Source: Natronobiforma cellulositropha (GTDB lineage Archaea > Halobacteriota > Halobacteria > Halobacteriales > Natrialbaceae). From it: a DNA stretch of 47,933 nucleotides. The translations under genes were made by a program, and so were the position numbers. The stretch spans positions 1-47,933 of the forward strand of contig NZ_JANZXN010000057.1 of assembly GCF_025629245.1 (NCBI RefSeq). The letters are read 5' to 3'. Of this stretch, positions 7,587 through 15,490 are shown in pieces (positions within the stretch are counted from its first letter, which is position 1; each line of letters opens with the position of its first letter). The notes below the pieces were generated by a model, which was given only the letters and a program-made list of their open reading frames with translations, was not told the DNA's origin and searched no databases.

Positions 7587-7855
7587 ATGCTCGAACGCGA
7601 CGACGTCTCGATTCGAGACGAGATTCCGGGGTGGGTCGAGCTCGACTTCTCCGTCGTCCTGGTGCGCTCCGGGTTTCGATCCTGGGCTCGACGTTGAGCC
7701 GCCGGTTCTCCTCGACGCACGCGACGGTGCCCGAAGTGTTCGGCTTCGGCGCGATCGAACCGGTCGGTACGCTCGCGTTGATCGCACTCGGCCTCGCACT
7801 GATCGCCCTCGGCTGCTGGCGAGTCTACTTGTTTCGGCGATTGCGAGCGGCGTGA
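7587..7855 (+). pseudogene. small membrane protein gene apparently broken by a frameshift
   Basis: The ATG at 7587 starts a convincing acidic N-terminus (MLERDDVSIRDEIPGWVELD...) that stops early at 7697 after 36 residues. A second frame, open from about 7631 to 7855, supplies a C-terminus with one strong membrane span (VGTLALIALGLALIALGCW) and a basic tail (RVYLFRRLRAA). Joining the two by a one- or two-base shift between about 7660 and 7690 would give a protein of roughly 85-90 residues with one span. It could also be two tiny overlapping genes or a sequencing error. No function is recognised. Confidence 0.4.
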
Positions 7856-8049
7856 TCGACACAGCAGACGGCGGTTTTCAGTTCACGACCGACTCAACTC
7901 GACCGTCGCACCGCCCCATCGGTCTTCATCACGGCGACACCGATCCACGAAGTTCTTCGAGCCCCCGCTGGTACGTCTGCAACGTCGCGTCGGACTCGTC
8001 TCCAGGTCCAGCTCGACAGAATTGCTGGCCGGTGTACCCCCAACTCGGT

Positions 8050-8667
8050 TCAGTCTTCCCGTTCCCAGCGGAGAAATACGGCGATCAGGTGATCGTCGTA
8101 CTCGATACACGGGATCGTTCCACCCGTCACGTCTCCCGCCCCGCTTGCCGCCGTTGCGGTGCGTACCATCGACCGCGGAAGGTCGCCGCGAACGCCGCCG
8201 TCGTCCTCGTAGAGTGATTTGTACGCGGCGGCGGCTTCCTCGCCGTCGGACGAGTCCGGACTGACGGTGGCGGCGATCCGTTCTTCTTCGATTTCTCCTC
8301 CGTAGTACCAGCTATCTGGTGGATGTTCCTCAAGGTCGTCGAACGCCTCCTGGAACAACCGAACGCCGTCGATGCGCTCATCCTCCCGCGAAAGGCTGCC
8401 GTCACACTCGGTTTCTTCGGGGTCGGCGAGGTAGAAGATTAGGTCCAGGTATTCAGTGTACTGGTCGTCATCCTCGCCTGCATCGTCGCTCGGGTCGTAA
8501 ACAGAGTCGTCATCGTCGGTGCCATCGTTGCCATTCACTTCGGTATCATCGCCGCCATTCATCTCGGTGTCTTCGTCTGTCGACCCTGAATCGTCGTCGA
8601 GACAGCCCGCGAGGGCGGCGAGCGGGAGGGCGAGCATTGATCGACGAGATTGGGGATGGGGGTCCAT
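8050..8667 (-). CDS. Tat-exported acidic lipoprotein of unknown function
   Basis: Starting at the ATG at 8667 the protein has 205 residues. It opens with a twin-arginine signal (QSRRSMLALPLAALAGC) ending in a lipobox whose Cys (residue 22) would be lipidated, so it should be anchored outside the membrane. The signal is followed by a low-complexity Asp/Gly/Asn/Thr linker (about 23-70), the usual spacer of haloarchaeal lipoproteins, then a soluble domain (about 75-205). That domain includes EEAAAAYKSLYEDDG and a conserved-looking C-terminal strand LIAVFLRWERED. Two earlier ATGs (8691 and 8706) would lengthen the signal; 8667 gives the standard signal length. The domain family is not recognised. 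Confidence 0.75.
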   Translation of the reverse strand: MDPHPQSRRSMLALPLAALAGCLDDDSGSTDEDTEMNGGDDTEVNGNDGTDDDDSVYDPSDDAGEDDDQYTEYLDLIFYLADPEETECDGSLSREDERIDGVRLFQEAFDDLEEHPPDSWYYGGEIEEERIAATVSPDSSDGEEAAAAYKSLYEDDGGVRGDLPRSMVRTATAASGAGDVTGGTIPCIEYDDHLIAVFLRWERED

Positions 8668-9059
8668 ATTTTCAAGATTTAAATCCTGCATGATAAGGCT
8701 TCTCATTCTAACACCCGGGGCAGTTTGGCGACAGTTCGTGTATCATTTTCTTACTTTCGGGTAAGGGAACTAACTCGACAATCACCACCCGACATGTTGT
8801 CCTGATGGGCGGTGCCGAATCCGATCGCTGGAAACGCGATGGTCATATTCGACAGTGTAGGGGGACAGTCAAAACCGTTCCCTGAACCACGATCCTGTTG
8901 ACGACATGTCACACGATCGGATAGTGAGGCACTCCCGACACTCGAGCGGGACGCAGCACGCGAGGGGGGTGACGACGAATCTACGGGACACGAGTCGTGG
9001 CGTCGCCCCCGGGTTCTCGATCGACGCCGCCATCCGTCGTCGGCCAATCGCCGCTCGAC
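8668..9059. other. gene-free segment
   Basis: This 392-bp region separates the start of the lipoprotein gene from the end of the hydrolase gene, both on the minus strand. It should hold the lipoprotein promoter (AT-rich sequence at about 8680-8700). The frames present (for example 8906-9076 plus) are Arg/Ser-rich with no conserved look. I see no repeat or RNA structure. Confidence 0.4.
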
Positions 9060-9710
9060 TCACGCACCCGGCGTGAGCCACTCGAGTGCCTCGTCGGTCT
9101 CCATCACCGAGACGCCGATTCCCTCGAGTTCCTCGAGGCCGCGCTCGTAGGTCCCGGAGGTGGCGTCGGCGACGAAGACGACCCGGTAGTCGCGCTTGCT
9201 CGCCTCGTAGACGGTCGTCCGCGGACAGTTCGGGAAGTTACAGCCGCAGACGACGAGCGTGTCGACGCCGAGGGCGTCGAGGTGGCTCTCGAGCGGCGTC
9301 TCGTAGAACGCCCCCCAGCGCGGTTTGTACAGCGCCCACTCGAGCGGGCCGAGTTCGTCGAGGTCGCCCGCGAGCAGCGCGTCGGCGTCGAGGTCGCTCG
9401 CACCCTCGGGGCGGAGTTCGTCGACCAGTTCGCTGCCCGTCGAGCCGGGACGGGCGATCGCCGCGCCGTCTTCGATGGCCGCGCGCCGACAGGCGTCGAC
9501 GTTCGAGCCGTCGGGGCGGTAGAGCCTGACGACGTGGACGATGGGGCGCTCGAGCGCGCGCAAGCGCTCGAGGAGACGGGCGATGTCGGGCACCACCGCC
9601 GCGGTTCCGGGAATCTCGGCGGGGGCACCCGGTAGCGAGAAGTCCCGCTGGGTGTCGATCGTCAGGAGGGCGGCGCGCTCCGGGTTCGGCCGCGTGTACT
9701 CGTTCATCAC
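9060..9710 (-). CDS. cysteine hydrolase, isochorismatase family
   Basis: A protein of 216 residues; the start could also be the second Met at 9707. The isochorismatase-like catalytic triad is visible: Asp in LLTIDTQRDFSLPG (D19), Lys in ALYKPRWGAFYETPL (about K129) and the nucleophile in VVCGCNFPNCPRTTVYEA (Cys at about 155-161). The family hydrolyses amides or esters such as nicotinamide, N-carbamoylsarcosine and isochorismate. The unusual CGCNFPNC spacing does not by itself give the substrate. A nicotinamidase role would fit with the nad genes 10 kb away, but nothing links them. It is divergent from gpmI with an 87-bp shared promoter region. Confidence 0.85.
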   Translation of the reverse strand: MMNEYTRPNPERAALLTIDTQRDFSLPGAPAEIPGTAAVVPDIARLLERLRALERPIVHVVRLYRPDGSNVDACRRAAIEDGAAIARPGSTGSELVDELRPEGASDLDADALLAGDLDELGPLEWALYKPRWGAFYETPLESHLDALGVDTLVVCGCNFPNCPRTTVYEASKRDYRVVFVADATSGTYERGLEELEGIGVSVMETDEALEWLTPGA

Positions 9711-9797
9711 GAAATACGTCAGCGAGAAACAACGTGCGCGTTTCGGTTTCGCACCCGTAACGACAGCTAATTAGGCGATCCGACCGACCCGTCGGAC

Positions 9798-11330
9798 ATG
9801 GAGGGTGCACTCATTATTCTCGACGGCTGGGGTCTCGGTGACGAGTCCGCAGGCGACGAGGCGGGACGGAACGCGATCGAAGCGGCGCACACCCCGGTGT
9901 TCGATCGGCTCTCGAGGACGGGCGCGGCAGGCCGACTCGAGGTCGCGGGTCGACGTGTCGGGTTGCCCGACGGCCAGATGGGCAACAGCGAGGTCGGCCA
10001 CCTCAACATCGGGGCTGGCCGCGTCGTCCTCCAGGAGTACACCCGGATCTCCGACTCGGTCGCAGACGGGAGCTTCCGTGAGAACGCCGCCTTCGACGCG
10101 GCCTTCGAGTACGCCCGCGAGAACGGCGGCCGGGTCCACTTCCTGGGCCTGGTCAGTGACGGCGGCGTCCACGCCGACCACGAACACCTCCACGCACTGA
10201 TCAGACTCGCCGCCGACCGCGAGGTCGAGGCGGTCACCCACGCCTTCACCGACGGCCGGGACACCTCGCCGACCGGGGGTCGCGAGTATCTCGCCACGCT
10301 CGAGTCGGTCGTCGAGGAGGCGGGGACGGGCGACGTCGCGACGGTCATCGGCCGCTACGACGCGATGGACCGCGACCAGAACTGGGAGCGGACGGGCAAG
10401 GCCTACGACGCCATCGTCGACCGCGAGGCCGAGTACACCGCGCCGTCGGCGCTCGAGGCGGTCGAGGCGGCGTACGACCGCGGCGAGACCGACGAGTTCG
10501 TCGAGCCGACGCTGATCGAGGGTGCGCCGGCGCTCACGGCTGGTGACGCCGTCATCTGGTTCAACTACCGCTCGGATCGCGCCCGACAGCTCACCCGGAT
10601 GCTCGCGAACATCCGCCCGGAGTGGCAGCCAGCGCGGACGCCGCCGGCCGTCGAGGTCGTCACGCTCACCGAGTACGACGAGACCTTCGACCTGCCTATC
10701 GCCTACCCGCCGAGCCGGCCCACCCAGGTGCTCGGAGAGGTGCTCGCCGACGCGGGCAAGACGCAGTTGCGCATCGCCGAGTCCGAGAAGTACCCCCACG
10801 TCACCTACTTCTTCAACGGCGGCGACGAGGTCGCCTTCGAGGGCGAGCGTCGCGAAATCGTCGAGAGTCCCGACGTTCCGACCTACGACCGCAAACCGGA
10901 GATGAGCGCGCCCGGTGTCACCGACGCGGCCATCGCCGCCATCGACGGCGAGGAGTCGCCCGACGTGCTCGTCCTCAACTACGCCAACCCGGACATGGTC
11001 GGCCACACCGGCGACTACCGCGCGACCGTCGAAGCCGTCGAAGCCGTCGATACGCAACTCGGCCGCCTCCTCGAGACGCTCGAGACCCGCGGCGCACACG
11101 TCTTCGTCACCGCAGACCACGGCAACGCCGACGACATGGGGACCGACGAGGACCCGCACACGGCTCACACCTACGCCGACGTGCCGTTCGTCTACGTCGC
11201 CCCCGACGGCACCGACGGCGGGAAGGGAGTCCGCGAGGGCGGCACGCTCGCCGACATCGCGCCGACGGTGCTCGAGTGTCTCGGTCTGAGGGGACCACCC
11301 GAGATGACCGGTGAGAATCTGCTCGAGTGA
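9798..11330 (+). CDS. gpmI: 2,3-bisphosphoglycerate-independent phosphoglycerate mutase
   Basis: A protein of 510 residues, normal for the monomeric two-domain enzyme that interconverts 3- and 2-phosphoglycerate in glycolysis and gluconeogenesis. It is cytoplasmic and Mn-dependent. Visible motifs are the metal-binding N-terminus ALIILDGWGLG (D9), the phosphoserine nucleophile S64 in GQMGNSEVGHLNIGAG, the transferase-domain segment FLGLVSDGGVHADHEH, ALTDGRDTSP-like FTDGRDTSP, and the C-terminal metal site VTADHGNADDM. The ATG at 9798 lies about 25 nt after an attaatta-like AT-rich patch (9767-9776), consistent with a leaderless message. The gene is intact. Confidence 0.97.
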   Translation: MEGALIILDGWGLGDESAGDEAGRNAIEAAHTPVFDRLSRTGAAGRLEVAGRRVGLPDGQMGNSEVGHLNIGAGRVVLQEYTRISDSVADGSFRENAAFDAAFEYARENGGRVHFLGLVSDGGVHADHEHLHALIRLAADREVEAVTHAFTDGRDTSPTGGREYLATLESVVEEAGTGDVATVIGRYDAMDRDQNWERTGKAYDAIVDREAEYTAPSALEAVEAAYDRGETDEFVEPTLIEGAPALTAGDAVIWFNYRSDRARQLTRMLANIRPEWQPARTPPAVEVVTLTEYDETFDLPIAYPPSRPTQVLGEVLADAGKTQLRIAESEKYPHVTYFFNGGDEVAFEGERREIVESPDVPTYDRKPEMSAPGVTDAAIAAIDGEESPDVLVLNYANPDMVGHTGDYRATVEAVEAVDTQLGRLLETLETRGAHVFVTADHGNADDMGTDEDPHTAHTYADVPFVYVAPDGTDGGKGVREGGTLADIAPTVLECLGLRGPPEMTGENLLE

Positions 11331-11383
11331 CCTGCTCGTGCTGACCCGATTGGTATATGTCGCCGGAGTCTGAACCACGACAC

Positions 11384-11560
11384 ATGGAACAGGACTCGAG
11401 CTCCAACGAATCGCTCATGGCCGGTGACGACGCCGATTTCGTCGGCGAGGTCGTCAAGATCATGCTCATCTGGATGGTCGTCGTCGTCATCGCAGGTATC
11501 GCTCTCATCATCCTGCGCGAGCCGTTCACGGGGCTGTTCTCGCTCGCCGGACTCTTCTAG
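11384..11560 (+). CDS. small single-span membrane protein
   Basis: From the ATG at 11384 (MEQDSSSNESLMAG) the protein has 58 residues: an acidic N-terminus, then one strong hydrophobic span (about residues 28-47, IMLIWMVVVVIAGIALIILR) and a short hydrophobic tail FTGLFSLAGLF. An in-frame ATG at 11357 would add nine residues. Similar short membrane proteins occur widely in haloarchaea without known function. It lies 53 nt after gpmI and converges with the Nudix gene. Confidence 0.6.
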   Translation: MEQDSSSNESLMAGDDADFVGEVVKIMLIWMVVVVIAGIALIILREPFTGLFSLAGLF

Positions 11561-11577
11561 GCCGGACTCGGGCGTGG

Positions 11578-12054
11578 TTATCGCCCGTCTCGAGCCGCGG
11601 CTATCGCCTCGAGACCGAAACTGACGACGTCGCGCTCGAGGTCCTGCTCGCGGAGGTCGGCCGCCGAGTACCACCGCCAGGCGTCGACGCTCGCCTCGTC
11701 TGCGGGCGGTGCAATCTCCCTGCTCGGGACGGTCGCGTAGTAGATGTGGTCGACGTGCTGGTGGGCGACTCGGCCGTCGTGGACGTCGACGTCGTAGAGC
11801 ATCTGGTGTCTCGGCTGTGGGAGCCGTCGTCCGGTCTCGGTCTCGACGGCGGGTGTCTCGCCCGGAGAGAGGAGCGTCGCCTCGAGACCGGTCTCCTCAC
11901 GACACTCGCGGACGGCGGCTTCGTGGGGGAGTTCATCCCGGTCGATGTGGCCGCCCGGCGGGACGGTGATGCCGAGACGGTCGTGTTCGTGGAGTGCGGT
12001 CGCCCCGTCGTTGACGACGTAGATGGTGGCGGTGAAGTGTCGCGTCGTCTCCAT
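11578..12054 (-). CDS. Nudix hydrolase
   Basis: A protein of 158 residues. The Nudix box (GX5EX7REUXEEXGU) is complete, running from GGHIDRDE through REETGLEA (about residues 34-57), so the Mg-binding Glu residues are in place. The family cleaves nucleoside diphosphates linked to another moiety. Substrate (for example an NDP-sugar, oxidised nucleotide or ADP-ribose) cannot be told from the box. The rest of the fold follows with QMLYDVDVHDG strands and a C-terminal RWYSAADLREQDLE segment. It is divergent from metY (97 bp between starts) and appears intact. Confidence 0.9.
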   Translation of the reverse strand: METTRHFTATIYVVNDGATALHEHDRLGITVPPGGHIDRDELPHEAAVRECREETGLEATLLSPGETPAVETETGRRLPQPRHQMLYDVDVHDGRVAHQHVDHIYYATVPSREIAPPADEASVDAWRWYSAADLREQDLERDVVSFGLEAIAAARDGR

Positions 12055-12151
12055 ACGCTGGGTCGCCGCGACGGTACTATCAGTCTCCCGATCCGGCCCT
12101 GTCGATTGCCTTCGGGTGCACTTTTACAAGCCCTCGAGTGCGTGTAGCCTC

Positions 12152-13441
12152 ATGGCAGAGGATCCAACTGACCACCGATTCGCGACGCGGAGCGTCCACG
12201 CCGGCCAGGACCCCGACGAGTCGACAAACGCGCGCGCACCACCGATCTATCAGACGACCTCCTACGTCTTCGACGACACCGAACACGCCGCGAACCTGTT
12301 CGGTCTCCAGGAGTTCGGCAACATCTACTCGCGGATCATGAACCCGACGAACGCGATGCTCGAGGCACGCCTCGCGAGTCTCGAGGGTGGCGTCGGGGCG
12401 CTCGCGACCGCTTCGGGGATGGCGGCGTTCGACCTGGCGACGTTCATTCTCGCGGACGTCGGCGACAACATCGTCTCGGCCTCGTCGCTCTACGGCGGGA
12501 CCTACACCTACCTCACTCACACCGTCGAGAAACGCGGCGTCACGACCCGCTTCGTCGACACGCTCGACTACGACGCCTACGCCGACGCGATCGACGACGA
12601 CACCGCGTTCGTCCACTTAGAGACGATCGGCAATCCCGCGCTCGTCACCCCCGACATCGAGCGCATCGCCGACATCGCCCACGAACACGACACCCCGCTG
12701 TTCGTCGACAACACGTTCGCGACGCCGTATCTGTGCCGGCCGATCGAACACGGCGCGGACCTGGTCTGGAACTCGACGACGAAGTGGATCCACGGCGCTG
12801 GCTCGACCGTCGGCGGGGTTCTCGTCGACGGCGGCACCTTCCCCTGGGACGAGGGCGACTACCCCGAACTCACGGAGCCGAACCCGGCCTACCACGGCGT
12901 GAACTTCTACGAGACCTTCGGCGAGATGGCATTCTCGGTCGTCGCACGCACCCGCGGCCTGCGCGACCTCGGCAACCAGCAGTCGCCGTTCGACGCCTGG
13001 GTCACGCTCCAGAAACTCGAGAGCCTGCCCCTGCGGATGGAGAAACACTGCGAGAACGCGCTGGCGGTCGCGGAGTACCTCGAGGATAGTTCGGCGGTCT
13101 CGTGGGTGAACTACCCCGGACTCGAGAGCCACGAGACCCACGAGATGGCGACGAAGTACCTCGACGGCGGCTACGGCGGCATCATCACGTTCGGACTCGA
13201 GGGCGGCTACGACGCCGCAGAGACGGTCTGTAACGGCGTCGAACTGACGAGCATGCTCGCGAACGTCGGCGACGCGAAGACGCTCATCATCCATCCGGCG
13301 AGTACGACCCACCAGCAGCTCACCGAGGAGGAACAGCTCGCCAGCGGCGTCACACCCGAACTGATCCGCCTCTCGATCGGTATCGAGGACGTCGACGACG
13401 TGATCGAGGATCTGGACCGGGCGATCGGCGCGCTGGGCTGA
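12152..13441 (+). CDS. metY: O-acetylhomoserine aminocarboxypropyltransferase (sulfhydrylase)
   Basis: A protein of 429 residues in the PLP-dependent Cys/Met metabolism family. It is expected to make homocysteine from O-acetylhomoserine and sulfide for methionine synthesis. The N-terminus RFATRSVHAGQDPD is the family signature. The PLP lysine is K211 in LVWNSTTKWIHGAGSTVGG. SSLYGGTYTY (about 111-120) holds the cofactor-stacking Tyr. The C-terminus HPASTTHQQLTEEE...RLSIGIEDVDD is diagnostic. MetY-type length (about 430) separates it from shorter cystathionine synthases. The ATG at 12152 follows an acttttacaag element (about 12119-12129) at the right distance; the frame extending upstream to 12023 is not coding. 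Confidence 0.93.
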   Translation: MAEDPTDHRFATRSVHAGQDPDESTNARAPPIYQTTSYVFDDTEHAANLFGLQEFGNIYSRIMNPTNAMLEARLASLEGGVGALATASGMAAFDLATFILADVGDNIVSASSLYGGTYTYLTHTVEKRGVTTRFVDTLDYDAYADAIDDDTAFVHLETIGNPALVTPDIERIADIAHEHDTPLFVDNTFATPYLCRPIEHGADLVWNSTTKWIHGAGSTVGGVLVDGGTFPWDEGDYPELTEPNPAYHGVNFYETFGEMAFSVVARTRGLRDLGNQQSPFDAWVTLQKLESLPLRMEKHCENALAVAEYLEDSSAVSWVNYPGLESHETHEMATKYLDGGYGGIITFGLEGGYDAAETVCNGVELTSMLANVGDAKTLIIHPASTTHQQLTEEEQLASGVTPELIRLSIGIEDVDDVIEDLDRAIGALG

Positions 13442-13486
13442 CTCGAGCGGGAGTTCGTACCCCCTGTCAATCCCGCTGGTAGGCCG

Positions 13487-14338
13487 TCACTCCCCGCCGG
13501 TGAGCGATTCCCCTTCCCAGTACCGTGCCTCGACGGTTCCATCCTCGTCGATGCGTACTTCGACACCCCGACACACTGCAGAGAGCGTGAACGACGCCGT
13601 CCGGTCTCCGGCCACGTCGATTCGCACCGTGAACCTGCCCCCGGCTTCGAGCACACCGTCGATGCGCGCACGCTCGCCAGCGCCGACTTCGAGGGTTCGG
13701 TCGGCCGTCTCGCCGTGACAGTCGTCGACGACCTCGACCGCGACCGTCCGTGCGAGACCGTCGTTCGAGAGGAACAGCACCGTGTCGTCGCCCGCGTAAC
13801 AGTCGTACTGTGTATCCCCGATGCCACCGTCGGGTTCGACGTATCCGATCGCGAGTCCTTCGGGGAGAATCGCGAGTCCGTGGCGGTAACACGACGGGCC
13901 GTCCCAGGAGGCGGTGGTGGACTCGCCGTCGATGGTCACGGTTGCGGTGTGCGTCTCGTTTCCGTCGAGTACGTTCGACTCGAGGCGTCGCTCCTGTGCT
14001 GAGAGCCGATACGACCGCTCGAGGACTGTCGAGCCACTCGAGGTGGTGACCGTAACGGCTGCGTCGACCGGGCCGTCCCGTTCGTTCTCGACGGCGAGTG
14101 CCGTCGTCGCCCCGTCGAAACAGGGGTCGCGACTGTGTCTTCCTCGTTCGCGACTCAGCAACGCCGAGAGGGGGTACGCCGCGGGCCCACAGCCGTCGTC
14201 GAGCGGCGGCGTCTCGAGGTCCTCGAGCGGGACGAGCCGTCCGTCGCCCCCACGCCTCGAATCCACCAGGTTCAGACACCCTGCAAGAGGGACACTCACA
14301 CCCGCTGCGGACGCCTGCAGGAGTGATCGTCGCTTCAT
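13487..14338 (-). CDS. Tat-exported lipoprotein of unknown function
   Basis: A protein of 283 residues. The start MKRRSLLQASAAGVSVPLAGC is a twin-arginine lipoprotein signal with lipobox Cys at about residue 21, so the protein is exported folded and lipid-anchored on the outer face. The mature part has two immunoglobulin-like or beta-sandwich-looking halves: TTALAVENERDGPVDAAVTV (about 80-100) and TVLFLSNDGLARTVAVEVVD (about 185-205). Each half describes a strand-rich domain. Several Cys residues (for example in GPSCYRHG and TQYDCYAGDD) may form disulfides. No enzyme motif or known family was recognised. The gene stands alone, convergent with metY. Confidence 0.8.
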   Translation of the reverse strand: MKRRSLLQASAAGVSVPLAGCLNLVDSRRGGDGRLVPLEDLETPPLDDGCGPAAYPLSALLSRERGRHSRDPCFDGATTALAVENERDGPVDAAVTVTTSSGSTVLERSYRLSAQERRLESNVLDGNETHTATVTIDGESTTASWDGPSCYRHGLAILPEGLAIGYVEPDGGIGDTQYDCYAGDDTVLFLSNDGLARTVAVEVVDDCHGETADRTLEVGAGERARIDGVLEAGGRFTVRIDVAGDRTASFTLSAVCRGVEVRIDEDGTVEARYWEGESLTGGE

Positions 14339-14541
14339 AGAAACAACTCAGGACTCTCACAGATAAGTGTTGGTCGGTGTATTGACCAGTCCCACGTATT
14401 CGGGTGTGGAGGGCGCCACTCCGAGGAACTGACACATCCGCTGAGCCGCGACGGTCCCTCGGGTGCGCCGTCGTAGTCCGTACGTGTATTGTCTTTCCCA
14501 GCCTCGGCCAGTACCAGGACGGACGCCGGCGTCAGCGGTCT

Positions 14542-14889
14542 TCAGGCCGACGCCATCTCCCGGCAGGACTCGACGCACTTCGGGAGGACTTCGGCACACT
14601 CCTGGCAGTGGGCGTGGTCGTGGTTCGCACACTCGTCTGCACACTCCTCGCAGGCGTCGGCGCAGATGGCCGCGAGGTCGTCGCTGTAGGCCGAGTTCCG
14701 GGCCATAAAGCGGGCGTGCAGCGCCGTCAGATCCGCGACGTCCCGACAGAGGCGGATACAGCGCGCCATCTCCCCGCCTTCCTCCGCGCAGGCGTCCGCA
14801 CACCACTCACAGACCTGGGCGGCCTCGAGACAGTTGTCGATACACTCCTGCATCTGGTCGTCGGCGTGTTGGAGCGATTGCAGCGCCAT
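14542..14889 (-). CDS. Cys-rich four-helix-bundle copper-binding protein (Csp/DUF326-like)
   Basis: From the ATG at 14889 (MALQSLQHADDQMQECIDNC) the protein has 115 residues with 15 Cys arranged at helical spacings: CIDNC, CEWCADAC, CIRLC, CADACEECADEC, CQECAEVLPKC, CVESC. This matches the DUF326/Csp copper-storage family, in which Cys residues line the core of a four-helix bundle and hold many Cu(I) ions. No signal is seen, so it is probably cytosolic. His residues (HDHAHC) near the third helix could be an entry site. Copper binding is a family-based inference. The upstream in-frame ATG at 14922 would add an unlikely hydrophobic leader. Confidence 0.85.
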   Translation of the reverse strand: MALQSLQHADDQMQECIDNCLEAAQVCEWCADACAEEGGEMARCIRLCRDVADLTALHARFMARNSAYSDDLAAICADACEECADECANHDHAHCQECAEVLPKCVESCREMASA

Positions 14890-14943
14890 AACAGGCCAGA
14901 CTGCGCTCACGAGCGCAATCAACCCGTGGCGTTCGTGTGCAAG

Positions 14944-15402
14944 TCAGCGCTCGAGGTCCGGTTCGCGCTCGTCGTCCACCCGCTCGTCTCGGTCGCCCTC
15001 GTCAGGTGTTCCCGCCTCGGCGCTCGCGTGTGGGCCGTCCGCTCGAGCGTCTCCCCGGCCGTTATCGAAGACCCCCTCGAGCGCGTCGTCGACGCCGAGT
15101 AGACGCTCGAGGCGGTGTTCGAACTCGGCGTCGTCGATCTCGCCGTCGGCGTAGCGGCGTTTGAGTTCCTCGAGCGGGTCGTCTTCGCGCTCGGCGGTCC
15201 CGTCGTTCTCGGCCAGCCACGCGGCGATCTCGTCGCCCCAGAACAGAAAGATCGGTGTCAGCAGGAACCAGCCGACGATCGCGATCGGCCCGGAGAGAAA
15301 GACGAGTCCGAGTTCCGTGACGAGACCGGCGAGCGCGAAGGTGACGAGACCGATCAACAACCAGAGTTCGCTCGCGATGAACCGCCGGGTGCGCTCGTCC
15401 AT
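14944..15402 (-). CDS. two-span membrane protein with SHOCT domain
   Basis: A protein of 152 residues. Two membrane spans lie near residues 13-33 (LWLLIGLVTFALAGLVTELG) and 38-55 (GPIAIVGWFLLTPIFLFWGD). A short linker then leads to a SHOCT motif (about 76-98, DPLEELKRRYADGEIDDAEF), a short C-terminal helical unit common in bacteria and haloarchaea and thought to mediate oligomerisation. The last 45 residues are an acidic disordered tail. It lies 54 nt upstream of the Cys-rich gene on the same strand, so the two may be cotranscribed. No biochemical role is known. Confidence 0.8.
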   Translation of the reverse strand: MDERTRRFIASELWLLIGLVTFALAGLVTELGLVFLSGPIAIVGWFLLTPIFLFWGDEIAAWLAENDGTAEREDDPLEELKRRYADGEIDDAEFEHRLERLLGVDDALEGVFDNGRGDARADGPHASAEAGTPDEGDRDERVDDEREPDLER

Positions 15403-15490
15403 GTCACGTCGGTGCTAGCCGGCGGGGATACGTGGCTGTTTCGACTGCGCTGTGGGTGGGCCGGGACGATGGACGTCCGGACGGACGCAG

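Noticed and set aside
6213-7697. A 494-residue plus-strand frame opposite nurA
   Set aside because: It mirrors nurA codons on the other strand. Only its last 37 codons (7587-7697) look like a genuine gene start and are reported separately.
8906-9076. A 56-codon plus-strand frame overlapping the hydrolase gene end
   Set aside because: The product is Arg/His/Ser/Thr-rich with poor third-position bias, and it overlaps a well-supported gene.
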